A program made the position numbers and the translations under genes. The notes under the pieces are model-generated. The model was not told where the DNA came from. It saw only the letters and a list, made by a program, of their open reading frames with translations, and did no database searches. A DNA stretch of 64,000 nucleotides from Robertkochia flava (lineage in GTDB: Bacteria > Bacteroidota > Bacteroidia > Flavobacteriales > Flavobacteriaceae). The stretch covers positions 124,001 through 188,000 of the forward strand of contig NZ_JAINZT010000008.1 in assembly GCF_020166515.1 (NCBI RefSeq). The letters run 5' to 3'. The first letter of the stretch is position 1; every line of letters starts with the position of its first letter. Below are positions 8,593 through 19,500 of this stretch, one piece after another.

Positions 8593-9936
8593 TTACTGAT
8601 TTTGTGCCAGGGGTTGTTCTTTTTTCATGTTTAGTCTATTCACTACAAAGTCACCGAGCTCACGGCCTTGTTTGATGCCTACTTCAATAGCGGCCCGGTA
8701 ATGAATCCCACCGTACATCCTGCTGATAGCGGCTTCTTCTGCGGCCTCATTAAAAGAATTGAAACTTCTCACAGGCAAGCCATACGGAATTTCGGTATCA
8801 TCGGCGAAGGCAAAATTCTCTCCAAAGATGGAGGTGAGGGTTTTAGCGGCTGCTCCGGAAACCACAGAATGTCCGCTGGTGTATTCCGGAAACGGCGGGG
8901 TTTGTAGTATAGGTTTCCAATTCTCATCGATGTGCTGGTTGATCAGCGTTTCCGGACGGATCAGATTGCTGCGGTACTTCTCATCCCAGCAGCTGATAAA
9001 GCCATCAAATATGGCAATAGAGGTTTTGGTGTAGGCCTGAAGCGTGGCTGCAAAATCCAGTTCCGACTCCCTGGAAGCGATCTTGCATATGCCTATCCAG
9101 TGTGCTCCGGGAGTGATCTTTTTGGTGGCGAACATAAGGTGTCCGCGGGTAACTGATACATAAGGATTACAGTCCCAGAACTGTGCGATGGCCACTTCTT
9201 CGGAATTGTCGTCGGTGATCCTATTCCCGGTCTCATAAACTTCCATAAGTTCTTTGTAAAAATCCGAGTCTTTTTCCATAGAAAATGCCGGGGGAGGTAC
9301 AGGCTTAAACTGATCTGCAGATTCGATCACCAGGGGGCGTATCTTCATCCAGTGCGGTTCTATTCCATCCATGTAGGCCGGCGGAGTAGGCTGCCACCTG
9401 GAAGGGTCTTCACTGTTTACGGTGAATTTAGGCATGGTACGTGTTTCCTTGTAATTGTCGGAGTTTATCCATGGCCTGATGACCCCGATGACCTCTTCGG
9501 CATAGGCTTTGGAGGCCGCGAACTCTCCTTCATTCATGCCCGACCAGACGTGGTAAAGGCTGTCCTGGAAGGATTCCATGCGCTCTTCCGAAAAGATCAG
9601 GCTCTTGCTGATCTCCATATGTGCGATCAAAGCTGCCAGCTCTGCATTTACCTCCGGGTCAGTGCTCACAGGTATCTCGGGTAAATGCCCGATCTGCTGA
9701 TAGAGGCTGGGATAGTTCCCGGTATTCTTAGCCATGATCTCGTAGGCGGTAATATTTGGATATGCAAAGATCCGGCTGGCCACAGGAGGTGAAAATATAT
9801 CGTGTATCATGATCTCGGTAACCTGCTCCACCGATTGGTGCAGATGCTCTGCATTGATGGAGATCGGTTGGTCTTCGGTACAGGCTCCTACAAGAAGTCC
9901 TGATGCTGCCAGGATGCTGTAAAATAGTCTTTTCAT
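8593..9936 (-). CDS. Vanadium-dependent haloperoxidase-like/PAP2 lipoprotein
   Basis: A 447-residue exported lipoprotein (Cys19 in LVGACTEDQ) of the vanadium haloperoxidase / type 2 phosphatidic acid phosphatase superfamily. The oxyanion-binding motifs are present in order: K320-x6-R327-P (KYRSNLIRP), S354-G355-H356 (YTSGHS) and S-R406-x5-H412 (SRMYGGIHYRAA). The Asp that usually follows the last His (HxxxD) is Ala here. Family members either oxidise halides with hydrogen peroxide or remove phosphate, and sequence alone does not decide. It is the last gene of the FG-GAP operon; its ATG overlaps the preceding stop by 4 bases (ATGA), implying translational coupling. Confidence 0.8.
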   Translation of the reverse strand: MKRLFYSILAASGLLVGACTEDQPISINAEHLHQSVEQVTEIMIHDIFSPPVASRIFAYPNITAYEIMAKNTGNYPSLYQQIGHLPEIPVSTDPEVNAELAALIAHMEISKSLIFSEERMESFQDSLYHVWSGMNEGEFAASKAYAEEVIGVIRPWINSDNYKETRTMPKFTVNSEDPSRWQPTPPAYMDGIEPHWMKIRPLVIESADQFKPVPPPAFSMEKDSDFYKELMEVYETGNRITDDNSEEVAIAQFWDCNPYVSVTRGHLMFATKKITPGAHWIGICKIASRESELDFAATLQAYTKTSIAIFDGFISCWDEKYRSNLIRPETLINQHIDENWKPILQTPPFPEYTSGHSVVSGAAAKTLTSIFGENFAFADDTEIPYGLPVRSFNSFNEAAEEAAISRMYGGIHYRAAIEVGIKQGRELGDFVVNRLNMKKEQPLAQNQ

Positions 9937-12900
9937 GATTGTATTGCTTTTAACTGGTAAATCTCTGCAGGTCCGTTGTTCACGGTTACCAATAGAAAGG
10001 GTTGTTTATTAAGTCGTATAATATTGAGGTGTCTTACCGATTTGCCGCTGAGGTTTAGGCCGGTTGTATGGGTTAGTTTCACATCATCTGCACTGCTGAT
10101 CAGGGCGCCGGGAAAGCCGTCAAAACGTCCGTGATAAGGTTTTACTCCGAAGTAATTCCCTCCTATGAGCACCTCCTCTTTCCCGTCTCCGTTAAAGTCA
10201 AAGGTAAGGAAGGCGGTCAGGGGCGACTCCTGGAGTTCCCGGGAAAACGGAACAAATCGGAAACTTCCGTTCTCGTTGAGCAGGTACCCCGAACGAAGTT
10301 CGTTTACCTCAAGGGTGGCAGCATACTCATCAAGCGCCTTTCCGAAGATCTCTTCGGTTGTTTTCCCCGCAAAAGATTTGTAATCGGGAAAGGATTTCCG
10401 CATGAGACTGTTCAGCTGGGATGCGAGTTCATCAAAATTTTCCAGCGGGTAATATGCCCCTTCCTTAGCGGTACTTACAATAGTTTCTGTTGCGCCGTTT
10501 CCATCAAGGTCGCCATAATGCATCAGAAGCGGGTATTGCTTCGTAGCCTGGAACTTGGAGTTGGTACCCCAGTTGGCAAGGAGCAGGTCCTGATCGCCGT
10601 CTCCATCGATATCAAAAGGATGGATCTTCTGCCATAAGCCCGAAACGGGGGTGTCCAGCAGGTCTTCTTCCTTAAGTTTCCCCTGGTGGTTGATAAAGAA
10701 CCGGGGCTGCATCCATTCCCCGATAACGATGAGATCCGACCAACCGTCATTATTCACATCCTGCCATAGGGCATCGGTGATCATACCGGCTTTCTCAAAA
10801 AGTGCCATTTCCTCCTTATGGAAGGTTCCGTCTTCCTGGTTTAACAGCAGGGAAGAGGGTAGGTTTCCAAAGTCGTAGGTGATGGCCTGGTTACCTACAA
10901 AAATATCCGTATCTCCGTCCTTGTCGTAATCATACGGGCAGATCACGGAAGAATTTGAATACCATTCCGGAAGAGGACTCTTTTGCAGGGAATCCCCGGA
11001 GGTTGTGAAAAGCTGATCGAGCAGGGGGGCACTTTTCCCAAAAAAATTCGCTCCCCCGGTAGCCAGGTAGAGGTCGTTTTTGCCATCGTTATTAAGGTCC
11101 TGTATTAACGCAGCTACCTCTTCGTTCACCGAATCTTTCAGGAACTCCATAGTTGTATTTCTGGTATAGGTGCTGTCTGTTTGCAGGTAAACCTGTGCGG
11201 GATTAAATTTTGAAGACCCGAAATAAATATCCTCCAGTCCGTCCCCGTTAAGATCGCCAACTGCTGTAGCGGGTCCACGATCTGAAATGCGATAGGGGAT
11301 AAGCTTTTGGCTGTTAAAATCAAGGTAGTTGTCTTCTTCATGTTTAAAAGCAATACCTGTTCGGGTGCTGTCTCTTTCAAATAGTACCTCACCCCTGTGT
11401 TTTCGGGAAGACATGCGCTGCCGTTGGTTTCCTGCAGTCAGCATAAGCAGCTGATCGGCTTTAATGTCTCTCACCACCTCTGAGGTGTTGTCTGGCCAGA
11501 TCACCTGCAGGGAGTCAACCCGGTTTGATGCTCCCAGCCCGAAATTCAGCCGGTATTGAGAGGACGACTGGAAACCTCTTACGGGAAATAATTCCCGGTA
11601 GGAAAGGGTATTGTCATGCCATACCACAACTTTGGCCCCCACGGCAAAAGGGTTGTGGTCTTCAAAGCTGAGGGCAACGCTCAGGTAATGGTTTTTATCC
11701 TTTCCGGCACTTTGATTTTCGAGGATCACTGCCGGTTCATTGAGGTTGTTCCATACCAGGTCGGTGTCGCCGTCATTATCCAGGTCACCCATGGCAATAG
11801 CGGTGGTTATCCGGTCTTTTTTTGGGGTCCATGCTCCTGTTCGGTCCTTAAATTCCAGGTTTCGACTTCCTTCGAAAATGTAATTGGGAACCTTTCCGGA
11901 GGGCATCATGTCTAAAGCCTTTTGATCTACAAGGGAGGTATTACTGATCTTATTCTGTATCTGATCACTGGATACATAGCGGATGTAGTCCAGATCGTTA
12001 GGTCGTTTCGGGATGCCGTTCGCGATAAAAACATCGGTTTCCGTGTCCAGGTTAAAATCCTCCAGTAATGCGCTCCAACTCCAGTCGGTAGCAGCAATTC
12101 CGGACATCAGGGCCTGTTCAGAAAAGAATTCCCCTTCCCTGTTCAGGTGAAGCATATTCCTGGTAAACTGGTAATGATAGCCCAGGGTTTGCGTACGCAG
12201 TTTAAGCATCTGCACATTGTCGTCTCCCTCTGATGCCTTCAGGGGTATTTCATCTTCCGGGAGCATGTCCAGGGACAGGAGGTCAGGATAGCCATCGTGA
12301 TTGATATCGGCAACGTCATTCCCCATGGAGAATCTTGAGATATGTCCGAAATAGTCCTTCATGGACTCTTTGAATGTGCCGTCGCCCTGATTTAGGTAGT
12401 AGTAATCATCTTCATGAAAGTCATTGCCCACATAAATATCAGGGTATCCATCCCGGTTAAAATCGGCTACGGCCAGGCCGAGTCCGTATCCGTTTACACC
12501 GCCATAGATTCCAGCTTCCCGGCTTACATCTGTGAACCGCGATCCATCATTTCGGAATAACCTGTCTCCGGATTCATAAGACCACGTCTCCCTGAGACTG
12601 GCTTTTCCAAAAGATTCCTGGGTATGCACCGCATGATTGAGCAGGTACATGTCCAGGTCGCCATCGAGGTCGTAATCAAAAAATGCTGCATTAGAACTGT
12701 AGGTGTCCAGGTCCAGCCCATAGGAGGCAGCACTTTCTGTAAATGTATTGTCTCCGTTATTGATAAAGAGTTCGTTGTGACCGCGAAGTCCCTTTAGGCC
12801 CACCACTGCACACACATAAATATCCAGCAGGCCGTCTCCATTAACATCGGCCATGACCGTACCGGTATTCCAGCTGCTGTTTCCGCTAACCCCGGCGGTC

Positions 12901-13214
12901 TCTGTAATATCTTCAAACTTCATGTCCCCCTTGTTGAGGTACAGACGATTTGGTGCTTGGTTTCCTGAAAAATAGATGTCCGCCAGCCCGTCATTGTTGA
13001 TGTCGCCTACCGCCACACCCCCTCCGTTATAGAAGTACAGGTAATCCAGGATATTCAGATCTTCTGTAGGGGTCAGGGTATTGGAAAACTCTATACCCGA
13101 TTTTTGAGCAGTCACCTCCCTGAAAACCTCCTGGTCTGAATCGCAGGAAGAGAACACGCATAGTGCTATGGATGCGAACAGTACATTAAAAGGGCTGTGC
13201 TTAAAGCGTTTCAT
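9933..13214 (-). CDS. FG-GAP/VCBS repeat lipoprotein with ASPIC/UnbV domain (copy 1)
   Basis: A 1093-residue lipoprotein (Cys24 in FSSCDSD) made of calcium-binding FG-GAP/VCBS repeats, each with a DxNxDGxxD-type loop such as DINNDGLADIYFSG and DYDLDGDLDMYLLN. Repeats fill residues about 50-500. An ASPIC/UnbV domain follows (RGFQSSSQYRLNFGLG to VIWPDNTSE), then a second repeat block to about residue 1000. The ATG at 13214 is chosen over one at 13244 because it starts directly at the basic signal peptide. It overlaps copy 2 by 14 bases and the haloperoxidase-like gene by 4. Such propellers are usually adhesion or ligand-binding modules, and the ligand is unknown. Confidence 0.85.
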   Translation of the reverse strand: MKRFKHSPFNVLFASIALCVFSSCDSDQEVFREVTAQKSGIEFSNTLTPTEDLNILDYLYFYNGGGVAVGDINNDGLADIYFSGNQAPNRLYLNKGDMKFEDITETAGVSGNSSWNTGTVMADVNGDGLLDIYVCAVVGLKGLRGHNELFINNGDNTFTESAASYGLDLDTYSSNAAFFDYDLDGDLDMYLLNHAVHTQESFGKASLRETWSYESGDRLFRNDGSRFTDVSREAGIYGGVNGYGLGLAVADFNRDGYPDIYVGNDFHEDDYYYLNQGDGTFKESMKDYFGHISRFSMGNDVADINHDGYPDLLSLDMLPEDEIPLKASEGDDNVQMLKLRTQTLGYHYQFTRNMLHLNREGEFFSEQALMSGIAATDWSWSALLEDFNLDTETDVFIANGIPKRPNDLDYIRYVSSDQIQNKISNTSLVDQKALDMMPSGKVPNYIFEGSRNLEFKDRTGAWTPKKDRITTAIAMGDLDNDGDTDLVWNNLNEPAVILENQSAGKDKNHYLSVALSFEDHNPFAVGAKVVVWHDNTLSYRELFPVRGFQSSSQYRLNFGLGASNRVDSLQVIWPDNTSEVVRDIKADQLLMLTAGNQRQRMSSRKHRGEVLFERDSTRTGIAFKHEEDNYLDFNSQKLIPYRISDRGPATAVGDLNGDGLEDIYFGSSKFNPAQVYLQTDSTYTRNTTMEFLKDSVNEEVAALIQDLNNDGKNDLYLATGGANFFGKSAPLLDQLFTTSGDSLQKSPLPEWYSNSSVICPYDYDKDGDTDIFVGNQAITYDFGNLPSSLLLNQEDGTFHKEEMALFEKAGMITDALWQDVNNDGWSDLIVIGEWMQPRFFINHQGKLKEEDLLDTPVSGLWQKIHPFDIDGDGDQDLLLANWGTNSKFQATKQYPLLMHYGDLDGNGATETIVSTAKEGAYYPLENFDELASQLNSLMRKSFPDYKSFAGKTTEEIFGKALDEYAATLEVNELRSGYLLNENGSFRFVPFSRELQESPLTAFLTFDFNGDGKEEVLIGGNYFGVKPYHGRFDGFPGALISSADDVKLTHTTGLNLSGKSVRHLNIIRLNKQPFLLVTVNNGPAEIYQLKAIQS

Positions 13215-16200
13215 TGAGGCGGTATATTTTTGGTTTATTATCATTAATGGCGGCTACAAGGTAACGATGACCGTTCTTGTCGCGGAACATTTTCAGGTGT
13301 TTCACCTCGTCTTTTACAAAAAAGCCACTGTTCTGGTAATCTGTCCAGGTGAAGTTCATCTGGCCATCACCTAATAAGACATTTCCGTAGCTCGCATCAA
13401 GACGGGAGAATTGCGGTTTGAATTCAAAGTTATTCCCGGCCATGATAAGGTCTGTGTTTCCGTCATTATTGACGTCTTCGCAACTTATGCCGCAAACGCA
13501 GGACAGTTGTACCCTCGATGGCAATGCTTTGATCTCAAATGTTCCATTCCCGTTGTTTATCGCCAGAAGGGTCTGGGTGGTATTCACCTCCTTTACTATG
13601 GAATTATTGATCAGGTCTTCGGGAAACAGTTCATCTATAGACCGTGTGGCATAATCCGAGGCTTTCAGGTTTTCTTTTTTGAGGGAAACCAGCTGGGCGG
13701 TCAGTTCCTTTTTCATGTGTATCGGGTAATCTTTTCCCTCTACCCTTTGGGTAAGAATCTGCTCGATAGTTCCGTTATTGTCAAAGTCATTCACGTATAA
13801 TACCAAGGGAGATTCTTCGGAAGGACGGTAAATAATATTTGAACCCCGGTTCCCAAGGATCAGGTCCTGGTCGCCATCCTTATCCAGGTCAGCAGATTCT
13901 ACCGTGTTCCACCAGCCTGTCAGGGCACTGAGGTTATTCTCTTCCTTAAACAGTCGCCTGCCATTATTTTTCAGGATCATGGCAGCCCCCCATTCAGAAA
14001 CAGTAACAAGATCCTTCTTTCCGTCGCCGTCTATATCGGTCCATTTGGCATCGGTGATCATACCTGCATCCTTAAGGTCGTAGGCGAGTCTTTCGGTAAC
14101 ATCGTTAAATTCACCATTGCCCTTGTTTTCAAGGAAAAGGTGATCCGGATTTACCCCATAGGTGCCTACTACACTCCTGCTGCCAATAAAGAGGTCCTGG
14201 TCGCCATCCTGGTCAAAATCGCAGGGGGCTATCACCGAAATATTCTTGTATCTGGAAGGAAGCGTGATGGAAGACCGGGAAAAACTTCCCTTGCCGTTAT
14301 TCTCATATACCCTGGTTACATAGGTGTTTTGTTGCCCTACCTGGTTTCCTCCGGATCCTACCAAAAGGTCCTGATCGCCATCCCCGTCAATATCAACGAA
14401 AGCTGCGGCGGTATCTTCCAGGGCAGCATCGTTTTGAAGACTTAGCTGGGGTACATGAGTTACCTTTCCGCTTGCCTTGTGCAAATAGATCATGCCTGGT
14501 TGCCCGGCAGCTCCACCGATGAACAGGTCTTCATTTCCGTCATTGTCGATATCGCCAACAGCGAGGGACGGACCTTCCTGCGACAGTTTGGAACTGATCA
14601 GACCCTCATAGTCGAAATCGTTGTAAACATTCTCCTTATGGTATGCTAGTTGCAGTCCTTCCACCTCGTTCAGAAGTCCCGGAGTTTTGTTCTGGCGATC
14701 TGCAGGCCTGTACTGCTCTTTTGCCTGGTCGTATTCCAGAAGGAGGTTCTGGTTAGGCTCAATATTGGTGATCAGCTGGGTTTTGTCGTCAGGCCAGACC
14801 ACCCGTAACGAATCGATCTTTTCAGCTTTGCCCAGGCCAATGGTCATACCGTATTCCATGGATGACTGAAAGCCACGGGACGGATTCAACTCCTGCATAT
14901 AGTGGTTGCCGTCAAAGTATAATCTTACTGTGGTTCCTATAGCGAAGGTGTTGCCTTCAGGACCGTTAAACCCGAGTTTTATATAACGGTTGCCGGTGAG
15001 CTTCTCTGAATTGTTCCTGAACAGGAAAGCATCCATATTAACGTTATTGACTACCAGGTCAAGGTCTCCGTCATTATCCAGATCGCCGTAGGCGCATCCG
15101 TTGGACATGCTCGGGATATTCATACCCCAGTCTGCAGAAGCATTGTTAAAAGTAATATCGCCCTGGTTATGGAAAGCGTAGTTCGGGATGGGAACCCGGG
15201 GCATTTTATTGATAATGGTATCAATAGCCTCCTTTTTCCCGGTAAGCGCCATTTTCTGAATGATGTCATTGGCAAAGAAATCAACAAAATCCAGGTCGGT
15301 AAGGTCGTGATTGATCCCGTTAGTTACATAGATATCGCGAAACCCATCGTTGTCCATGTCAAAAATAAGACCGGCCCAGCTCCAGTCGGTACGGGCAACC
15401 CCGCTGAAATAAGCGACCTCGGAAAAACTGCCGTTCCCGTTATTAAGCTGGAGGGTGTTCTGGATATATTGCTGATAGAAATCCTTGCTTTGCTTCAGCT
15501 TAAATACGTTATAGCCCTCAAAGGTCATGACCGATTTAACCCGTTCCTCCGGTTCCGGAAGCATGTCGGTAATGAAAATATCAGAATTCCCGTCATTATT
15601 GATGTCGGCCATATCGACTCCCATTGCCGAAAGGCAAAGGTGGGAGGTCCAGTTCTTGATGTCTTCGGTAAAGGTGCCGTCCTGGTTGTTGATGTATAAA
15701 TAATCCCTTTCATAGAAATCGTTTGACACGTAGATGTCGGGATACAGGTCCTGGTTCACATCGCTGATAACCACCCCCAGGCCAAATCCGATGAGACTAC
15801 CGTAGATTCCTGCATCCTCGCTGACGTCGGTAAATCTTCCGTTGTCATTGCGTAACAACATATCTCCAACACCCCGGAAGATATAGGGCACCCCTTCCCA
15901 GTCCTGGGCCCTTACATCTCTTTGATGGGCATACCCAAGGCTGCTTACCGGGATATTGCTATTGTTCAGGATGTAGGCGTCCAGGTCGCCATCCTTGTCG
16001 TAGTCAAAGAATGTGGCATGGGTGCTAAACCCGGTTTTGGCCAGGTTGAACTCTTCTGCCTTCTCGGTGAAGGTGAGATCTCCGTTATTGATATAGAGGT
16101 CGTTGTCGTGATTGTTGCCTTCCAGGTTTCCGGCATTGCTCACATAAATATCCAGTAACCCGTCGTTATTGATATCTACCATATTCACCCCGGTAGACCA

Positions 16201-16566
16201 TGGTTTATTTCCCTGTACCCCGGCCTTCTCTGAAATGTCTTCAAAGGTCAGGTCTCCTTTATTTAGGTAGAGTTTGTTGGGCCCCATATTGGCGGTCATA
16301 TAGATATCTGCAAGGCCATCATTGTTGATGTCTCCTATGGCCACTCCGCCTCCGTTGTAGAAATTACGGTATTTGAAAATATTGAAATTCTTTTGATTCT
16401 CCACCTTGTTGAAGAAATCAATTCCTGTAGCCTCAGGTCCCAAAAGCGAGAACAGGGTATTTTCGTTTTCCGGAGTGGCTTTTTCGGCCGTACTGTCCTG
16501 ATTACAGGAAGTGGAAAGCAGTGATACTGCTATTGCAGCCAGGATGATATTATTTTTTATGGTCAT
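13201..16566 (-). CDS. FG-GAP/VCBS repeat lipoprotein with ASPIC/UnbV domain (copy 2)
   Basis: A 1121-residue lipoprotein (Cys21 in STSCNQDS) with the same plan as its two neighbours: a first propeller with DINNDGLADIYMTAN and DYDKDGDLDAYILN, an ASPIC/UnbV segment (RGFQSSMEYGMTIGLG to VVWPDDKTQ), then a second propeller with DIDGDGDQDLLVGSGGN. It is the most divergent of the three: it has KYRNFYNGGG where copies 1 and 3 have YLYFYNG, and its linkers differ. It overlaps copy 3 by 17 bases upstream and copy 1 by 14 downstream, so the three are translated as one unit. Confidence 0.85.
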   Translation of the reverse strand: MTIKNNIILAAIAVSLLSTSCNQDSTAEKATPENENTLFSLLGPEATGIDFFNKVENQKNFNIFKYRNFYNGGGVAIGDINNDGLADIYMTANMGPNKLYLNKGDLTFEDISEKAGVQGNKPWSTGVNMVDINNDGLLDIYVSNAGNLEGNNHDNDLYINNGDLTFTEKAEEFNLAKTGFSTHATFFDYDKDGDLDAYILNNSNIPVSSLGYAHQRDVRAQDWEGVPYIFRGVGDMLLRNDNGRFTDVSEDAGIYGSLIGFGLGVVISDVNQDLYPDIYVSNDFYERDYLYINNQDGTFTEDIKNWTSHLCLSAMGVDMADINNDGNSDIFITDMLPEPEERVKSVMTFEGYNVFKLKQSKDFYQQYIQNTLQLNNGNGSFSEVAYFSGVARTDWSWAGLIFDMDNDGFRDIYVTNGINHDLTDLDFVDFFANDIIQKMALTGKKEAIDTIINKMPRVPIPNYAFHNQGDITFNNASADWGMNIPSMSNGCAYGDLDNDGDLDLVVNNVNMDAFLFRNNSEKLTGNRYIKLGFNGPEGNTFAIGTTVRLYFDGNHYMQELNPSRGFQSSMEYGMTIGLGKAEKIDSLRVVWPDDKTQLITNIEPNQNLLLEYDQAKEQYRPADRQNKTPGLLNEVEGLQLAYHKENVYNDFDYEGLISSKLSQEGPSLAVGDIDNDGNEDLFIGGAAGQPGMIYLHKASGKVTHVPQLSLQNDAALEDTAAAFVDIDGDGDQDLLVGSGGNQVGQQNTYVTRVYENNGKGSFSRSSITLPSRYKNISVIAPCDFDQDGDQDLFIGSRSVVGTYGVNPDHLFLENKGNGEFNDVTERLAYDLKDAGMITDAKWTDIDGDGKKDLVTVSEWGAAMILKNNGRRLFKEENNLSALTGWWNTVESADLDKDGDQDLILGNRGSNIIYRPSEESPLVLYVNDFDNNGTIEQILTQRVEGKDYPIHMKKELTAQLVSLKKENLKASDYATRSIDELFPEDLINNSIVKEVNTTQTLLAINNGNGTFEIKALPSRVQLSCVCGISCEDVNNDGNTDLIMAGNNFEFKPQFSRLDASYGNVLLGDGQMNFTWTDYQNSGFFVKDEVKHLKMFRDKNGHRYLVAAINDNKPKIYRLNETL

Positions 16567-19500
16567 AGTTTTTCAACTTTGAGGGTTCTATGAAAAGAGG
16601 TGTTTGGTTGTTTCGGGTAATGATCCAATACGGTTCGCTGCCAATGGAAAGTGGAACGATCTTTCTCATGGCGCCATGCAAGCCTGCGTCTCCGCCTTCT
16701 ATAAAGTTTCCTTTCCCGTCATTGATCAGCAGGGTTCCGCGGTTGCTGTCTGCACGGCCTAACTGGGTAGACACTTCAAAAAGGTTTCCGGTAAGGATGA
16801 GATCGGGGTAACCATCCTTATTGAGATCGGATACCGCAATATCATTTATACAGGAGGTTTGGGCATCGAAAGGAAGCGTCCTAAGAGAAAACGTTCCCTC
16901 CCCGTTATTGATGAAATAACAACTGCGTAACTCCTTAACTTCTCTTATCTCGGCATTGTTGAGATGCTCCCTGCCAAAAAGTTCAGCCATTCCGGCTTCG
17001 GCAAATTTTTTATAGGACAAATATTTCTTGTTCAGAAAAGGCATCTGTTTTGCGAGTTCATCTTTTGATGAGAATGGCGTTTCAACGCCCTGGTAGAAAT
17101 GGCTTACGATGGTTTCTATGGAGCCATTGTCGTCCATGTCTTTTCGGTATAGTTTTATTGGTTCTTCTGCTGAGGCCGTAAGGCGTGTGTTTTCTCCCCA
17201 GTTCCCGGCTACCAGATCCAGGTCGCCATCCAGGTCCAGGTCAACGATTTTTACCGTATTCCACCATCCCGAAGCGTTTTCAAGGCCGGTGTTGGTTTGT
17301 AATTCCAGACCGTTCCCCGTATTTATGAATACCGATATCGGGCCCCAGTGACCGGCAACCACCAGGTCCGGTAGTCCGTCATGATTCAGGTCTTCCCATG
17401 CTGCGTCCTGAATATTCCCGATCCCTCTCAGTTCCGGAGCATAGCTGTCTGTGATATCCTTAAAGTAGCCTTTCCCGTCATTGCTTAGCAGGTATTGTTT
17501 CGGGGTCTTCCCGAATTCCAGTGGCACCAGGTTAGAGGTGATCAGGATATCCTGGTCGCCATCCCTGTCAATATCGGCATTGCTCACGGAAGAGGCGTTC
17601 AGCTCCAGGTTTTGAAAAGCATCTTCTTTTTTCGTGAAATTTTTCCCGCTGCGAATGTAGAGTCGGGGCTGCAGAGGTATTCCTGCTTTAAACTCATTCC
17701 CCCCGGATACGATAAGGATGTCGTTTTGATGATCGCCGTTGGCGTCGAAGATCAGCTGGTCGGTATCCTCGCAGATGGCATCAGCCTCAAACGAAGGGAT
17801 TTCCATTTTTTGAAATGCCCCCTCAAAGGTCTGCAGATAAACTGTAGTCTCCTGTTTTTTACCCCCACCGAAGCACAGGTCGGTTAAGCCGTCATTGTTC
17901 AGGTCTCCTGTTTCTACCGAAGGCCCGAGGTTGGTGGATGCGAAAGGTATCAGCGGGTTGTGGTTGAATTCCAGGCTGCCCTGATCGATGTGTTCATATT
18001 CCAGTGAAATATCAACCTTTTGCACAAGAGAAGGTGGTAATGCAGGTTGTAAAAAGCCTTGTTTGACAGCGTTTTCCTGTTTAAAAAGCACTTGAGTGTT
18101 TACCGGCACGTTGAGTCTTACCTCAGAACTGCCGTCAGGCCATAGTATCCTCAGGGAATCTATGGCGGTATGTTGACCGGTACCCAGGTGCACTATTGCC
18201 GGCTGGGAAGAGAGGTAGCCTCTTGTGGTATAGTTCTCGGCCAGCAGTGTTCTCCCGTCCGGAAGATAGGCGAGGAGGCGGGCACCAATACCCATGGTGT
18301 TGCGGCCTTTCCCATGGAATTTTACCGCAATGGAATTTCCGGTGTTCAGATCGTTCCTGATGATAAAGGCACCTTCATTGAGGTTGTTTACTACCAGGTC
18401 CAGGTCGTTATCATTATCCAGATCTGCAGTGATGGCTCCGTTACTGAATGAGGGCGGGTGTTGATTCCAGATGCGATTCTTTAAAAATCTTTTTTGTCCG
18501 TTATTCAGGAGCACGTAGTTAGCGGTTCTTTTCTCCGGCAGCTGGCGGATGAAATTCAGTTCATCTTTCCCCATATCGGCCCCGAGCTTTTTCTGGATCT
18601 CTTCATTGGCGATAAAGTTCACGAAGTCCATATCGTTGGTCGCTCCGGGGATGCCGTTGGTGATAAAGATATCGCGGTATCCGTCGTTATCCAGATCTTC
18701 AAGCAAGGCACTCCAGGACCATTCGCTTGCTGCCACCCCACTGAGGTGGGCGGTTTCCTTAAATTGTATTCTTCCCGTATTCAGGTGCAGGGTATTCTGC
18801 ATGAATTGCGGTTGATACCCGTTTTTGAGGTAGTTCGAATAGATCTGGTATGGAAATTCCAGGCCGGATTTCTTATAAGTGGTCAGATCTTCCGGGAGCA
18901 TATCCACCGAAAAGACATCGGGCAGCTGGTCGTTGTTTATGTCTCCGATAGCATTTCCCATGGAGAAGTGAGAAGTGTGACCGAGAACTTCTGTATTCAG
19001 GTTGACATCCCTGAAGGTGCCATCGCCCTGATTCATGTAGAGGTAATCGTTTTCGAAAAAGTCATTACCGATATAGAGGTCGGGATATCCGTCCTGGTTC
19101 AGGTCGCCGGTACTGATGCCTAATCCGTATCCGATCTTTCCAGAGTGGATGCCCGAAAGGGTAGTCTCATCTCTGAAATAGCCATCGTGGTTTCTGAAAA
19201 AGCGGTCTCCGGAAAGGCTGTCGGGAATATCCCGGAGCGTTCCCCGGCCGTAATTCTGGTTGGGATGAACGGAATGATTCAGGAGGAACATGTCCAGGTC
19301 GCCATCCAGGTCCTGGTCAAAAAAGGCGGCCTGGGTGGAATATCCTTTGAAGTCAAGGCCATAAGCAGCAGCGGCTTCGAGGAACTCAGGTATGCCATGC
19401 TCGTCAGGTCCCTGGTTCAGGTAAAGCAGGTTGTGGGTTCCCTCGGGAGACAAGGGGGCTACTTTACTGATATAAAGATCGGGAAATCCGTTGCCGTCAA

